Shown: one piece after another, positions 57,820-64,000 of the stretch
How positions within the stretch are numbered: the first letter of the stretch is position 1
Layout of the letters: each line of letters starts with the position of its first letter
Assembly: GCA_902585415.1 (NCBI GenBank)
Contig: CACIDN010000002.1
Location: forward strand, 1-64,000
DNA length: 64,000 bases
From: an uncultured Pelagibacteraceae bacterium
GTDB lineage: Bacteria > Pseudomonadota > Alphaproteobacteria > Pelagibacterales > Pelagibacteraceae
Direction: 5' to 3'
The notes under the pieces: generated by a model
Databases searched by the model: none
What the model saw: only the letters and a program-made list of their open reading frames with translations
What the model was told of the DNA's origin: nothing
Program-made: the position numbers and the translations under genes

Positions 57820-58917
57820 ATGAATAATTTTAAAAAAATAGGGCTTACAGCTTTAGCAGGTTCGCTAGTTGCTGTTTCGGCTCAAGCTGGAGAGATGAGC
57901 GTAAGTGCTGGCGCTAACCTAACTTATAAATCAGGTAGTGTAGTAAGCGGAAACTCATCTAAAGGTATAGGTTCAGACATGGACGTTGCCTTTTCTGGTG
58001 GAGGAGAGTTAGATAATGGTGTAACATTTAGTGTTAATACAGCAACTAATGACGGTAACGACGGTTTAACATCTTCTTACATTACAATATCAACACCATC
58101 ATTTGGTACATTTACAGTTGGTCACAGTTTTGGATCAGGTTCAGGTAAGTATGATGAGGAAGTACCTCAAGTATACGAGCAAGTATCTGACGCACATCAC
58201 ACTACAACTGCTAGTGCTAACAAAATTGGTGACTTTATGGATAACAACGTTATCGCATATACATCACCAACATTTGATTTAGGTGGAGCATCAATATCAT
58301 TCGATGCAGCATACTCACCACAAGCAGATGACGCAGAGAAAAGAATAGGAGACGGGGGAAACCCAGCTCACTCATCAACAGTAGGCTCTGCTCAAGAGCT
58401 TGGTGTAACTGTATCTGGCGGAGGCTTTAAAGCAGGTGTTTACGGCGCTGAAAGAGAACGTGTCAACACAGCTGTTGCAACTGATGATGCAGTAAGAGAT
58501 GAGTTCAACGGTGCTTGGTATGCGAAATATTCATTCGGTCCAGTATCGATTGGTTATTCAGAGACATATCTTGACTCTGGTGTATCAGAGACTGATAGCG
58601 TAGCAACAAATGCTGATAAGACTTACAGAACATCTGGTGGTATTTTTGAGAATACACAAATGTCAATTGCGTTTAACGTAAATGAAAATTTCTCAATTTC
58701 ATACACAGACTCAGAAGATGTTTACGATGCACAGTCTATGAATAAAAGCGGAACTGAAACAGCTGATGTAACTTCAGACATTGAAGCAATTCAGATTGCA
58801 TATTCTATGGGCGGTATGTCGATTAAAGCTTACCAAATGGAAGCAACAAATGGTGCTTTCAATGCGACATCAGATAAAGGAAAAGAAACTGAAATTGCAT
58901 TAGGACTTGCGTTCTAA
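57820..58917 (+). CDS. Outer-membrane porin (general, beta-barrel type)
   Basis: The protein (365 residues from the ATG at 57820, preceded by AAAGGAG) has a signal peptide MNNFKKIGLTALAGSLVAVS ending AQA, then alternating beta-strand sequence rich in Gly, Ser, Thr and Asp, and a terminal Phe (ALGLAF), the outer-membrane insertion signal. The pattern matches alphaproteobacterial porins (SVSAGANLTYKSG, GTFTVGHSFGSG). Codon use is much less AT-biased than neighbours, and it has its own leader and terminator, so it is probably a major outer-membrane protein. An upstream ATG at 57796 is unlikely. Confidence 0.9.
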   Translation: MNNFKKIGLTALAGSLVAVSAQAGEMSVSAGANLTYKSGSVVSGNSSKGIGSDMDVAFSGGGELDNGVTFSVNTATNDGNDGLTSSYITISTPSFGTFTVGHSFGSGSGKYDEEVPQVYEQVSDAHHTTTASANKIGDFMDNNVIAYTSPTFDLGGASISFDAAYSPQADDAEKRIGDGGNPAHSSTVGSAQELGVTVSGGGFKAGVYGAERERVNTAVATDDAVRDEFNGAWYAKYSFGPVSIGYSETYLDSGVSETDSVATNADKTYRTSGGIFENTQMSIAFNVNENFSISYTDSEDVYDAQSMNKSGTETADVTSDIEAIQIAYSMGGMSIKAYQMEATNGAFNATSDKGKETEIALGLAF

Positions 58918-58930
58918 TTAATTTAGTATT

Positions 58931-59491
58931 TTATTTTAAAAACGGCCCAGTATTTATACTTGGGCCGTTTTTTTTTATCCATGATACACCAGCTACACCT
59001 TTAACAGAACAAAGATTAATTTTTTTTATATTATTTTCATTTATTCCACCAAGAGAGATAACTTCTTTTTTTGTATTTAATTTAATCAAATTGAACTTTG
59101 TAACTCCTAAAAAACTTTTGTTCTTTTTCGTTTTGAATATTGGACATAAAAAAATTTTAGCACAACCTTGAGCTTCTTTATTTTTAATTTCTATCGTGTT
59201 ATGGGCAGACCCTATTATCTCAAATTTTTTCTTATAAATGTTTCTATATTTTAGATATTTGTTAAAAGAAGGTATATAAATACCGTCAAAATTAAACTTT
59301 AGTGCAAATTTTAAGTTGTTAGAAATGTAAACTTTTCTTCTTTGTTTTTTGCAAAATCTAACCATAGTTTTCAATTCTTTCTCATTTAATTTATTTGAAT
59401 AATCTCGAAAAATTATTGAAATAAACCTGTTTAATTTACTGATTTCATCTCTGTTAAATTTGTTAATATAATAGTAAATAGAATTATACAT
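58931..59491 (-). CDS. Divergent thiamine-phosphate synthase-like (ThiE/TenI) protein
   Basis: The 186-residue TIM-barrel protein shows ThiE-family landmarks: VYISNNLKFALKFNFDGIYIP (equivalent of the N-D-x-x-x-L-A-x-x-x-x-A-D-G-V-H region), IIGSAHNTIEI and a phosphate-binding VISLGGINENNI followed by VKGVAGVSW. The G-x-V-F-x-T-x-T-K loop reads CPIFKTKKNKSF. It is shorter than usual and several residues differ, so the activity is uncertain. Its ATG abuts the yggS ATG on the opposite strand (CATATG). Confidence 0.72.
   Translation of the reverse strand: MYNSIYYYINKFNRDEISKLNRFISIIFRDYSNKLNEKELKTMVRFCKKQRRKVYISNNLKFALKFNFDGIYIPSFNKYLKYRNIYKKKFEIIGSAHNTIEIKNKEAQGCAKIFLCPIFKTKKNKSFLGVTKFNLIKLNTKKEVISLGGINENNIKKINLCSVKGVAGVSWIKKNGPSINTGPFLK
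58938..58976 (+). terminator. Porin terminator, overlapping the end of the opposite ThiE-like gene
   Basis: AAAAACGGCCC pairs with GGGCCGTTTTT, with an inner AGTAT/ATACT arm and one bulged T, followed by a nine-T run (58968-58976). It lies 20 bp after the porin stop. It also encodes the last 14 or so codons of the gene on the minus strand, and could act in both directions. Confidence 0.92.
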
Positions 59492-60133
59492 ATGGAAAAC
59501 GTATTAAAAAATTTTAATCTAATAAGACAAGAAATTATAGACAATAAAAGTGTTAAATTGGTAGCAGTTTCTAAAACTTTTCCAATCAATCACATTTTAC
59601 CAGTAATTAATGAGGGACATAATGATTTTGGTGAAAATAAAGTTCAAGAAGCTGTTGAAAAATGGACAAGTATAAAGCAAGATTTTCCAAAAATTAAGCT
59701 ACATCTTTTAGGCAAACTACAAACTAATAAAGTAAAGTTTGCATTACCTTTGTTTGATTACATTCATTCTCTAGATAGTCTTAAACTTGCAAGCAAGATT
59801 TCCGAACAGCAACTCAAGAAAAGTTTTAAACCTAAAATATTTATACAGGTTAATATAGGAGATGAAATACAAAAGGGTGGAATTGATATCGACAACTTAG
59901 ATACTTTTTATAAAAAATGCGTTGAGGATTTAAAATTGAATATAATTGGGTTAATGAGCATTCCCCCATTTGATAAAGATCCCAAACCTTATTTTATAAA
60001 AATGAGGGAATTATCTGAAAATTTAAAATTAAAAGACATTAGTATGGGCATGTCTAATGACTATTTAGAAGCCATAAAACAAGGTTCTACATTTATAAGA
60101 ATTGGTTCAAAAATATTTGGTGCGAGAGATTAG
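59492..60133 (+). CDS. YggS/PLPBP-family pyridoxal-phosphate homeostasis protein
   Basis: YggS-type proteins bind PLP and control its level. The 213-residue barrel has VKLVAVSKTFPINHI (PLP-binding Lys near residue 28), NDFGENKVQEAVEKW, LHLLGKLQTNKV, GLMSIPPF and SMGMSNDYLEAIKQGSTFIRIGSKIFG. All family motifs are present. It converges on the L,D-transpeptidase-like gene with a 4 bp overlap. Confidence 0.94.
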   Translation: MENVLKNFNLIRQEIIDNKSVKLVAVSKTFPINHILPVINEGHNDFGENKVQEAVEKWTSIKQDFPKIKLHLLGKLQTNKVKFALPLFDYIHSLDSLKLASKISEQQLKKSFKPKIFIQVNIGDEIQKGGIDIDNLDTFYKKCVEDLKLNIIGLMSIPPFDKDPKPYFIKMRELSENLKLKDISMGMSNDYLEAIKQGSTFIRIGSKIFGARD

Positions 60134-60621
60134 TAAATTTTGATTTTAACCCCTGGTTTTATCAATTTGAGTAATATTAACATGTCATTTTTTTTTAAAG
60201 CTATACATCCTTTAGTAGGATGATAATTTTTAGTTAAGTGAATGAAAATCGCACTCCCTTTAAATGGTATAATTTTTTTTATATTATATTTTATAACAAC
60301 TAAAATATCGTAAATTTCATCTTGTCTAAAAAGTTTTTCTCCTTTATTTTTTTTTTTTAGAATAATTTCTTTGTTATAATTTTTATTACTAGGATCATCA
60401 CACCACCCCATATTTTTGGTGATTTTTTTTAATGTCAATTTGGTGTCGGGTTTATCAATTCTATCAGACCTATAGTAAACTTTTCCAATTTCGAATACCC
60501 CTTTAGGAGTGCATTTATCACCTTCTTTTTTTTTAGATTTTAAACCATTTTTACCGATACAGCATTTAAACTTGAACTCATCCAAAAATAAGTATTCTTT
60601 ATTTTTTAAAATTATTATCAT
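60130..60621 (-). CDS. YkuD-type L,D-transpeptidase family protein
   Basis: The 163-residue protein ends in the L,D-transpeptidase catalytic region: SAIFIHLTKNYHPTKGCIAL near residue 125, that is H-x-(n)-G-C with catalytic Cys near residue 140. CTPKGVFEIGKVYYR near the N-terminus also matches. There is no clear signal peptide, so its location is uncertain. It is divergent from the winged-helix regulator, with 11 bp between starts. Confidence 0.88.
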   Translation of the reverse strand: MIIILKNKEYLFLDEFKFKCCIGKNGLKSKKKEGDKCTPKGVFEIGKVYYRSDRIDKPDTKLTLKKITKNMGWCDDPSNKNYNKEIILKKKNKGEKLFRQDEIYDILVVIKYNIKKIIPFKGSAIFIHLTKNYHPTKGCIALKKNDMLILLKLIKPGVKIKIY

Positions 60622-60632
60622 AATATAATTCT

Positions 60633-61232
60633 ATGCTCTCTCAAAAATTGCATATATTTAATATACCAGAATTAGACAAAATTATTAATGAAATTAAAGA
60701 TTATTATAATTACGAAACCAATAATTTTGTAAAAAAAAGTGATCTAATTGAAACCATTGAAAAAGAAAAAAAAATTTTAGAAAATTCAGTAATTATAGTT
60801 AAACAAAGTGATTTTTCTCAAATTAAAAATATAACTGATGTAAACAGAATTAATTGTATTACGAAAGTCCCAATTAAAATTGTGGATTTAATGGATCAGA
60901 TAAATACTAAATTAATTCAGCAAAACTATTTAGCGCAATCAAACGTAAGTATTAACAATTACACTTTAAATATTAATTCCAGGGTATTAAAAAAAAAAGA
61001 TTGTGAATTAATATTAACTGAAAGAGAAATAGACATAATTGTTTTTCTTAAAAATGAAAAAAAACCTGCAAAAGTAGATGTTTTACAAAAAAAAGTTTGG
61101 AGATATGGAGGAGATTTAGAAACTCATACAGTTGAGACACATATTTATAGGTTAAGAAAAAAAATAAAGGACGTATTTAATGATAATAATTTTATTCAAA
61201 GTAAAAAAAATGGATACATAATTAATGAGTAA
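60633..61232 (+). CDS. OmpR/PhoB-type winged-helix transcription regulator without a classical receiver
   Basis: The 199-residue protein has a C-terminal winged-helix domain (residues about 105-198): LILTEREIDIIVFLKNE, VDVLQKKVWRYGGDLETHTVETHIYRLRKKI and SKKNGYIINE, which matches Trans_reg_C. The N-terminal half keeps no obvious phospho-acceptor Asp or D-D pair and looks like a degenerate receiver. The target is unknown. Its stop overlaps the ArfA-like start by 8 bp. Confidence 0.87.
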   Translation: MLSQKLHIFNIPELDKIINEIKDYYNYETNNFVKKSDLIETIEKEKKILENSVIIVKQSDFSQIKNITDVNRINCITKVPIKIVDLMDQINTKLIQQNYLAQSNVSINNYTLNINSRVLKKKDCELILTEREIDIIVFLKNEKKPAKVDVLQKKVWRYGGDLETHTVETHIYRLRKKIKDVFNDNNFIQSKKNGYIINE

Positions 61233-61347
61233 AAAAAATCCTCTGAAAAAAGAGCTATTTACAAAAAAATACAAACCTAGAATAATCAAACCTAAAAAAG
61301 GAAAAGGTAGTTTTAGAAGAAAAAAGAATAGATTAATTACTACTTGA
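61225..61347 (+). CDS. arfA: ArfA-like alternative ribosome-rescue factor
   Basis: A 40-residue basic ORF reads MSKKNPLKKELFTKKYKPR and continues IIKPKKGKGSFRRKKN. ArfA of E. coli has KKGKGSYMRKGR preceded by a PLFRQRV element; this ORF has NPLKKELF and then KPKKGKGSFRRKKN, so both landmarks are kept in order. ArfA recruits RF2 to release stalled ribosomes. It overlaps the upstream regulator gene (8 bp) and converges on msrB with a 15 bp overlap. The symbol is a homology call. Confidence 0.65.
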   Translation: MSKKNPLKKELFTKKYKPRIIKPKKGKGSFRRKKNRLITT

Positions 61348-61809
61348 CGGTTTAAATATTAAGCAAAGACCATTGTTACAAAATCTTTTTCCAGTTTCAC
61401 TCGGACCATCTGCAAAAACGTGTCCGTGATGAACACCGCAATTTGCACAATGATACTCAATTCTTTTCATTCCAAATGAGTAATCAATTTTAGTTTTAAA
61501 TGCACCTGGCAAAGCTTCAGTAAAAGATGGCCAACCAGTGCCACTATCAAATTTAGCAGTGGATGCAAACAGTTTTGCTCCACAATTTGCACAATGATAA
61601 AAACCCTCTCTTTTTTCGTTTAAAAGATCACTTGTAAATGGCCTTTCTGTTCCTTCATTTAACATTATTTCTTTCTGTTTTTTGGAGAGTTCCTCGTTTA
61701 TAATTTTTTTTGTAACTGCTTTTGCAAACTTAAGTGGTATTAAAAAAAAGGAAAAAATTGTAATACCAAACAATTTCATAAAAGTTCTTTTATTTAAATT
61801 AGATTTCAT
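61333..61809 (-). CDS. msrB: Peptide-methionine (R)-S-oxide reductase MsrB, exported
   Basis: MsrB reduces methionine R-sulfoxide in proteins. The 158-residue precursor has an N-terminal KRTFMKLFGITIFSFFLIPL segment resembling a Tat-like signal with a KR pair, then the MsrB domain: FTSDLLNEKREGFYHCANCGAKLF, DSGTGWPSFTEAL and RIEYHCANCGVHHGHVF (two CxxC zinc pairs), and RFCNNG containing the catalytic Cys. It is probably periplasmic. It overlaps DUF4149 by 1 bp. Confidence 0.94.
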   Translation of the reverse strand: MKSNLNKRTFMKLFGITIFSFFLIPLKFAKAVTKKIINEELSKKQKEIMLNEGTERPFTSDLLNEKREGFYHCANCGAKLFASTAKFDSGTGWPSFTEALPGAFKTKIDYSFGMKRIEYHCANCGVHHGHVFADGPSETGKRFCNNGLCLIFKPSSSN

Positions 61810-62201
61810 TATTTTATTAATATTATTATAAGAAATATCATTTGAACCAAGTTTATCAGCACAGACACAAAATGCGATATTTTAAAATTTTTTTCTTCTC
61901 CGTTATCTTTAAATTTATTTATTAAAGGCATTAAAAAAAAATTAGAAATAAAAAATAAAATACAAATAGACAACATTAAGTAAAACTTAAGACTAAAATT
62001 ATTCAAGTAAACAACCAATAAAACAACAACTAGGCTGATACTGAGATTAAGTAAGTAATATAAGGGAAATATGCCTCTAATAAATTTTCTCGCATATTCT
62101 TCATTCAAAAGTTTAAATGTAGATGGTGCAACTACAAATGAAAAAAAAAGCATAATTCCTAAAAGTATTGCAGTTAAATATGTAATGCTTTGTTCAATCA
62201 T
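61809..62201 (-). CDS. DUF4149-family membrane protein
   Basis: The 130-residue protein has four membrane segments and the DUF4149 pattern: LLGIMLFFSFVVAPSTFKLLNEEYARKFIRGIFPLYYLL. The family includes TMEM205-like proteins of unknown function. It overlaps its neighbours by 1 bp each and is probably co-transcribed with msrB and the ABM-domain gene. Confidence 0.85.
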   Translation of the reverse strand: MIEQSITYLTAILLGIMLFFSFVVAPSTFKLLNEEYARKFIRGIFPLYYLLNLSISLVVVLLVVYLNNFSLKFYLMLSICILFFISNFFLMPLINKFKDNGEEKNFKISHFVSVLINLVQMIFLIIILIK

Positions 62202-62503
62202 TATAAAACAACTTCAAATCCCTCAAAATTAGGTGCGCCTAAATAAAGATCTTGATGCTGACCAGCATTCTTATGAGCTAACCTAAAGGCTTCTGATTTA
62301 GTCCAATTAATAAAGTCCTCTTTTGAATTCCATATACTATGTGATGCATACAAGGAAAATTCTTCGTTAGTATTTCCCTTAACTAAATGAAATTCTTTAA
62401 AGCCTGGAACGCCTTTTAAATGAGTGTCTCTATTTATCCAAACATTTTCAAAGTCCTTTTCTTTGCCAAGAACAATCTTAAATCTATTCATTGCTATAAA
62501 CAT
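62201..62503 (-). CDS. Antibiotic-biosynthesis-monooxygenase-domain (HmoA/IsdG-like) protein
   Basis: The 100-residue ferredoxin-like protein shows the ABM pattern of the heme-degrading type: FIAMNRFKIVLGKEKDFENVW at the start, LKGVPGFKEFHLVKGN, YASHSIWNSKEDFINWTKSEAFRLAHKNAG near residue 55. It is a small cytoplasmic enzyme that may degrade haem or another substrate. It is first in the run with DUF4149 and msrB. Confidence 0.85.
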   Translation of the reverse strand: MFIAMNRFKIVLGKEKDFENVWINRDTHLKGVPGFKEFHLVKGNTNEEFSLYASHSIWNSKEDFINWTKSEAFRLAHKNAGQHQDLYLGAPNFEGFEVVL

Positions 62504-62546
62504 GGATACTGTATATATTTATTACCTTTGGTTTTATAGCTTAATC

Positions 62547-62557
62547 AGTGTGACACT
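62547..62557. promoter_or_regulatory. Short palindrome in the gap before the small exported protein
   Basis: AGTGTGACACT is an 11-bp odd palindrome between two divergent genes (ABM gene and the small exported protein). It could be an operator. Being short and unique, it is weak evidence. Confidence 0.2.
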
Positions 62558-62613
62558 CTGTTGCTTAAAAATTATAAATAAATAACCATATCTAAATAAA
62601 CAAAAGGATATTT

Positions 62614-62820
62614 ATGAAAAAGTTAGTGTTAATTTTATCTTTTGTATTATTTTCTAGTTCTGTATTTGCAGGTTCATGCCCAATGATGGCAAAAAACCTT
62701 GATGCAAAAATTGCAGAAGCTCAAGAATTAAGAGATGCTGGAATGAAGGCTCACGACAGTGGTGAACACAATAAATCAGTAGATCTTCTTAATAAAGCAT
62801 TAGAAATGTTTAAAGGATAA
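62614..62820 (+). CDS. Small exported helical protein of unknown function
   Basis: The 68-residue precursor has a clear signal peptide (MKKLVLILSFVLFSSSVFA, cut before GSCPMM), leaving about 49 residues with one Cys and an amphipathic helix pair (KIAEAQELRDAGMKAHDSGEHNKSVDLLNKALEMF), which recalls a single TPR-like hairpin. An AAAAGGA ribosome-binding site lies 6 bp upstream. It is divergent from the ABM gene. The family is not recognised. Confidence 0.75.
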   Translation: MKKLVLILSFVLFSSSVFAGSCPMMAKNLDAKIAEAQELRDAGMKAHDSGEHNKSVDLLNKALEMFKG

Positions 62821-62832
62821 TTTTTTTGGAGT

Positions 62833-62861
62833 TTGGGGCACCTGGCAACAGAACGCCCCAA
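62833..62861 (+). other. GC-rich hairpin after the small exported protein
   Basis: TTGGGGC at 62833-62839 pairs with GCCCCAA at 62855-62861 around a 15-nt loop, 12 bp after the stop. In such AT-rich DNA it is striking. No T-run follows, so it is not a textbook terminator; it may terminate with Rho or protect the 3' end of the mRNA. Confidence 0.5.
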
Positions 62862-62940
62862 CATAAACTAACATTTCTTTAAACTTTTTAGTTAAATTTA
62901 TTCTTGACATTGTAGTTGCGCATTTTTCGTTAAATTTTTT

Positions 62941-63057
62941 TCAATTTTTATTTTTCTTTTTTTCTCTTTTAATTTTTCTTTTTTCTTTCATAGATAGCTT
63001 GGGTTTCTTCATTACACTAGAATCTTTAAACGATTTTCCGCTATATCTTTTAGACAT
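62941..63057 (-). CDS. Possible 38-residue lysine-rich basic peptide
   Basis: An ATG at 63057 opens a frame reading MSKRYSGKSFKDSSVMKKPK and continuing with Lys/Glu/Arg-rich residues to a TGA at 62941. It is strongly basic, like small ribosome- or nucleic-acid-associated proteins. It begins 2 bp after the stop of the FAD oxidoreductase gene on the same strand, which supports coding. I do not recognise a family, and Lys-rich ORFs arise readily in AT-rich DNA. Confidence 0.45.
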   Translation of the reverse strand: MSKRYSGKSFKDSSVMKKPKLSMKEKRKIKREKKKNKN

Positions 63058-63059
63058 AA

Positions 63060-64000
63060 TTACTTAATTTTATTATATAGATCATTTGCACTCAACCATC
63101 CGTTCTCTAACCTTGGTCCTCCAAACCAATCAGCACAAATTCCTAAGCCTATTTTTTTGTCCCAATGACTTAATGTTTTTAAAGGTTTTGAATTTGATGA
63201 ATATTTCCAACCGTGAATATGTGTGAAATATATTTTTTTTATTTTTACTTTAGTCAACTTTTTAAACTTATTAATCAAGACGTTTGTATAAAACTTTTTT
63301 TTATTTCTATAATTATCAGTATGTTTTTTTCCATAGTCATAAGTGCTTTGCAGGACCCATAAATCTTTATTATACTTAAATCTTTTCTTTGAATTTTCAT
63401 TTGAAACCCAGCCTAAAATATCATCATTAGTAAAAAAACTACTGACATTGCTGCCAGTTTTATTGGTCATCAATAGCACAGTCAGACTTGAATTCATTTT
63501 CACTTTATTTCTAAATAGTTTTGTTTTTACGAAACTAGATGCTAACTTTTTTACTTGTGGAAATGGAGCTGTAATAATCAAGTTTTTTGCATAAGTATTA
63601 GTATTATCTTTAAATTTGAGAAACCAACAATTTTTTTGTCTTTGTATCTTTGATAATTCTGATTGAAATTTACAATTTATTGTTTTTAATAAATGTTTAC
63701 TAATATCGTTGTTGCCTCTTAATCCTATTAATTTGACATGTTTTTTGTCTCTTTTTACCCTTTCATTTAAAAATTCATGATTGCCCTTCCAAAGTTTTAT
63801 AATTCTTTTTCTAATAAGTTTATTAGTAAAAGTTTTAAACTTTCTTGATCTTGGAGATAGATATTGAAGACCATGATCAAAACCTATCTTGCCTTTAAAT
63901 CTTTTAAAAGAGCTTCTCCCACCAACTCCTTTGGCTTTTTCAAAAACTTTAACAGAATATTTCTTGTTTAATTTATTAGATATAGTAGCACCTGATATTC
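63060..64000 (-). CDS. Renalase-like FAD-dependent oxidoreductase / amine oxidase family (5' truncated)
   Basis: The frame is open to the right edge. Reading from there, residues include SGATISNKLNKKYSVKVFEK then GVGGRSSFKRFKGKIGFDHG, which is the tail of a Rossmann FAD loop, the conserved V-F-E-K acidic end of strand 2 and the GGR motif of the flavin amine oxidase superfamily; then NLIITAPFPQ, and GICADWFGGPRLENGWLS for the C-terminal FAD site. Only the first few residues are missing. Renalase-like enzymes oxidise dihydronicotinamides or amines. An in-frame TTG at 63581 is not the true start. Confidence 0.87.
   Translation of the reverse strand, partial: ISGATISNKLNKKYSVKVFEKAKGVGGRSSFKRFKGKIGFDHGLQYLSPRSRKFKTFTNKLIRKRIIKLWKGNHEFLNERVKRDKKHVKLIGLRGNNDISKHLLKTINCKFQSELSKIQRQKNCWFLKFKDNTNTYAKNLIITAPFPQVKKLASSFVKTKLFRNKVKMNSSLTVLLMTNKTGSNVSSFFTNDDILGWVSNENSKKRFKYNKDLWVLQSTYDYGKKHTDNYRNKKKFYTNVLINKFKKLTKVKIKKIYFTHIHGWKYSSNSKPLKTLSHWDKKIGLGICADWFGGPRLENGWLSANDLYNKIK

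Noticed and set aside
63060-63581. Complete 173-residue protein starting at 63581
   Set aside because: The start codon is TTG inside a longer open frame that carries the FAD-binding motifs and runs off the right edge; the short version is a fragment.
1-64000. CRISPR arrays, insertion sequences, integrases, prophage genes, toxin-antitoxin or restriction genes
   Set aside because: None seen on either strand. Long A/T runs and repeated Lys-rich stretches reflect composition, not repeats.

Overview
The window looks like a piece of a streamlined, very AT-rich alphaproteobacterial chromosome, most probably SAR11 / Pelagibacterales. Reasons: coding density is near total, most gaps are under 100 bp and many neighbouring genes overlap by a few bases, codon use is strongly A/T-biased, and the gene order is typically alphaproteobacterial (hemE-hemH-hemJ-rho-mnmE-mnmG-rsmG-parA-parB; hisB-H-A-F-E divergent from hslV-hslU; fxsA-secB beside dnaQ-coaE-aroE-maf-ppsR; rpe-heparinase-purH). 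No insertion sequence, prophage, CRISPR array, toxin-antitoxin pair or defence island was seen. Taxonomy is inferred from content; no search was run.

Region by region. 1-7300: a flavin/light-linked cluster (the end of a probable photolyase-type FAD protein, a Cys-rich exported protein, an FG-GAP/ASPIC exported protein, a 42-codon DUF2256 gene, a DCC/DUF393 protein, an FeS-BCP-type photolyase/cryptochrome and an atypical SDR), with a multi-pass membrane protein and a DPM1-like glycosyltransferase in the middle. 7300-19100: folD, yggT, mscS, hemD-hemC, tsaD, EVE protein and acetyl-CoA synthetase, with two TPR/O-GlcNAc-transferase-type proteins. 19100-31970: a DUF4212 + ActP-type sodium symporter pair, rpe, heparinase-like protein, purH, phhB, tRNA-Gly(GCC), TPR-sulfotransferase, Lon-N protein, UbiH-like hydroxylase, ftsK, lolA. 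31965-43400: GNAT, HIT, histidine operon, hslVU, Smr, Tim44-like, fxsA-secB, dnaQ-coaE-aroE-maf-ppsR.

43389-43673 is the largest intergenic gap (285 bp). It lies between ppsR (leftward) and hemE (rightward), the position of the replication origin in Caulobacter and Rickettsia, and genes point away from it on both sides. A near-perfect parS lies inside rsmG about 7 kb away, beside parA-parB. I propose this as the origin/segregation region.

43674-58920: haem branch (hemE, hemH, hemJ), rho, tRNA-modification genes mnmE/mnmG, rsmG, parAB, then leftward holA, lptE, leuS and a DUF3576 lipoprotein, then a strongly signalled porin with its own leader and terminator. 58931-64000: ThiE-like protein, YggS, L,D-transpeptidase, winged-helix regulator, a 40-residue ArfA-like ribosome-rescue protein, MsrB, small membrane/monooxygenase genes, two tiny ORFs, and the 3' part of a renalase-like FAD oxidoreductase running off the right edge.

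Three short coding sequences were found by direct reading: DUF2256 (2536-2664), ArfA-like (61225-61347) and a 38-residue basic peptide (62941-63057). Several starts were moved (FG-GAP protein, folD, phhB, TPR-sulfotransferase, porin). No clearly new multi-gene system was found; the most interesting items are the small genes, the origin/parS region, the porin leader, and conserved enzymes with altered signature residues.
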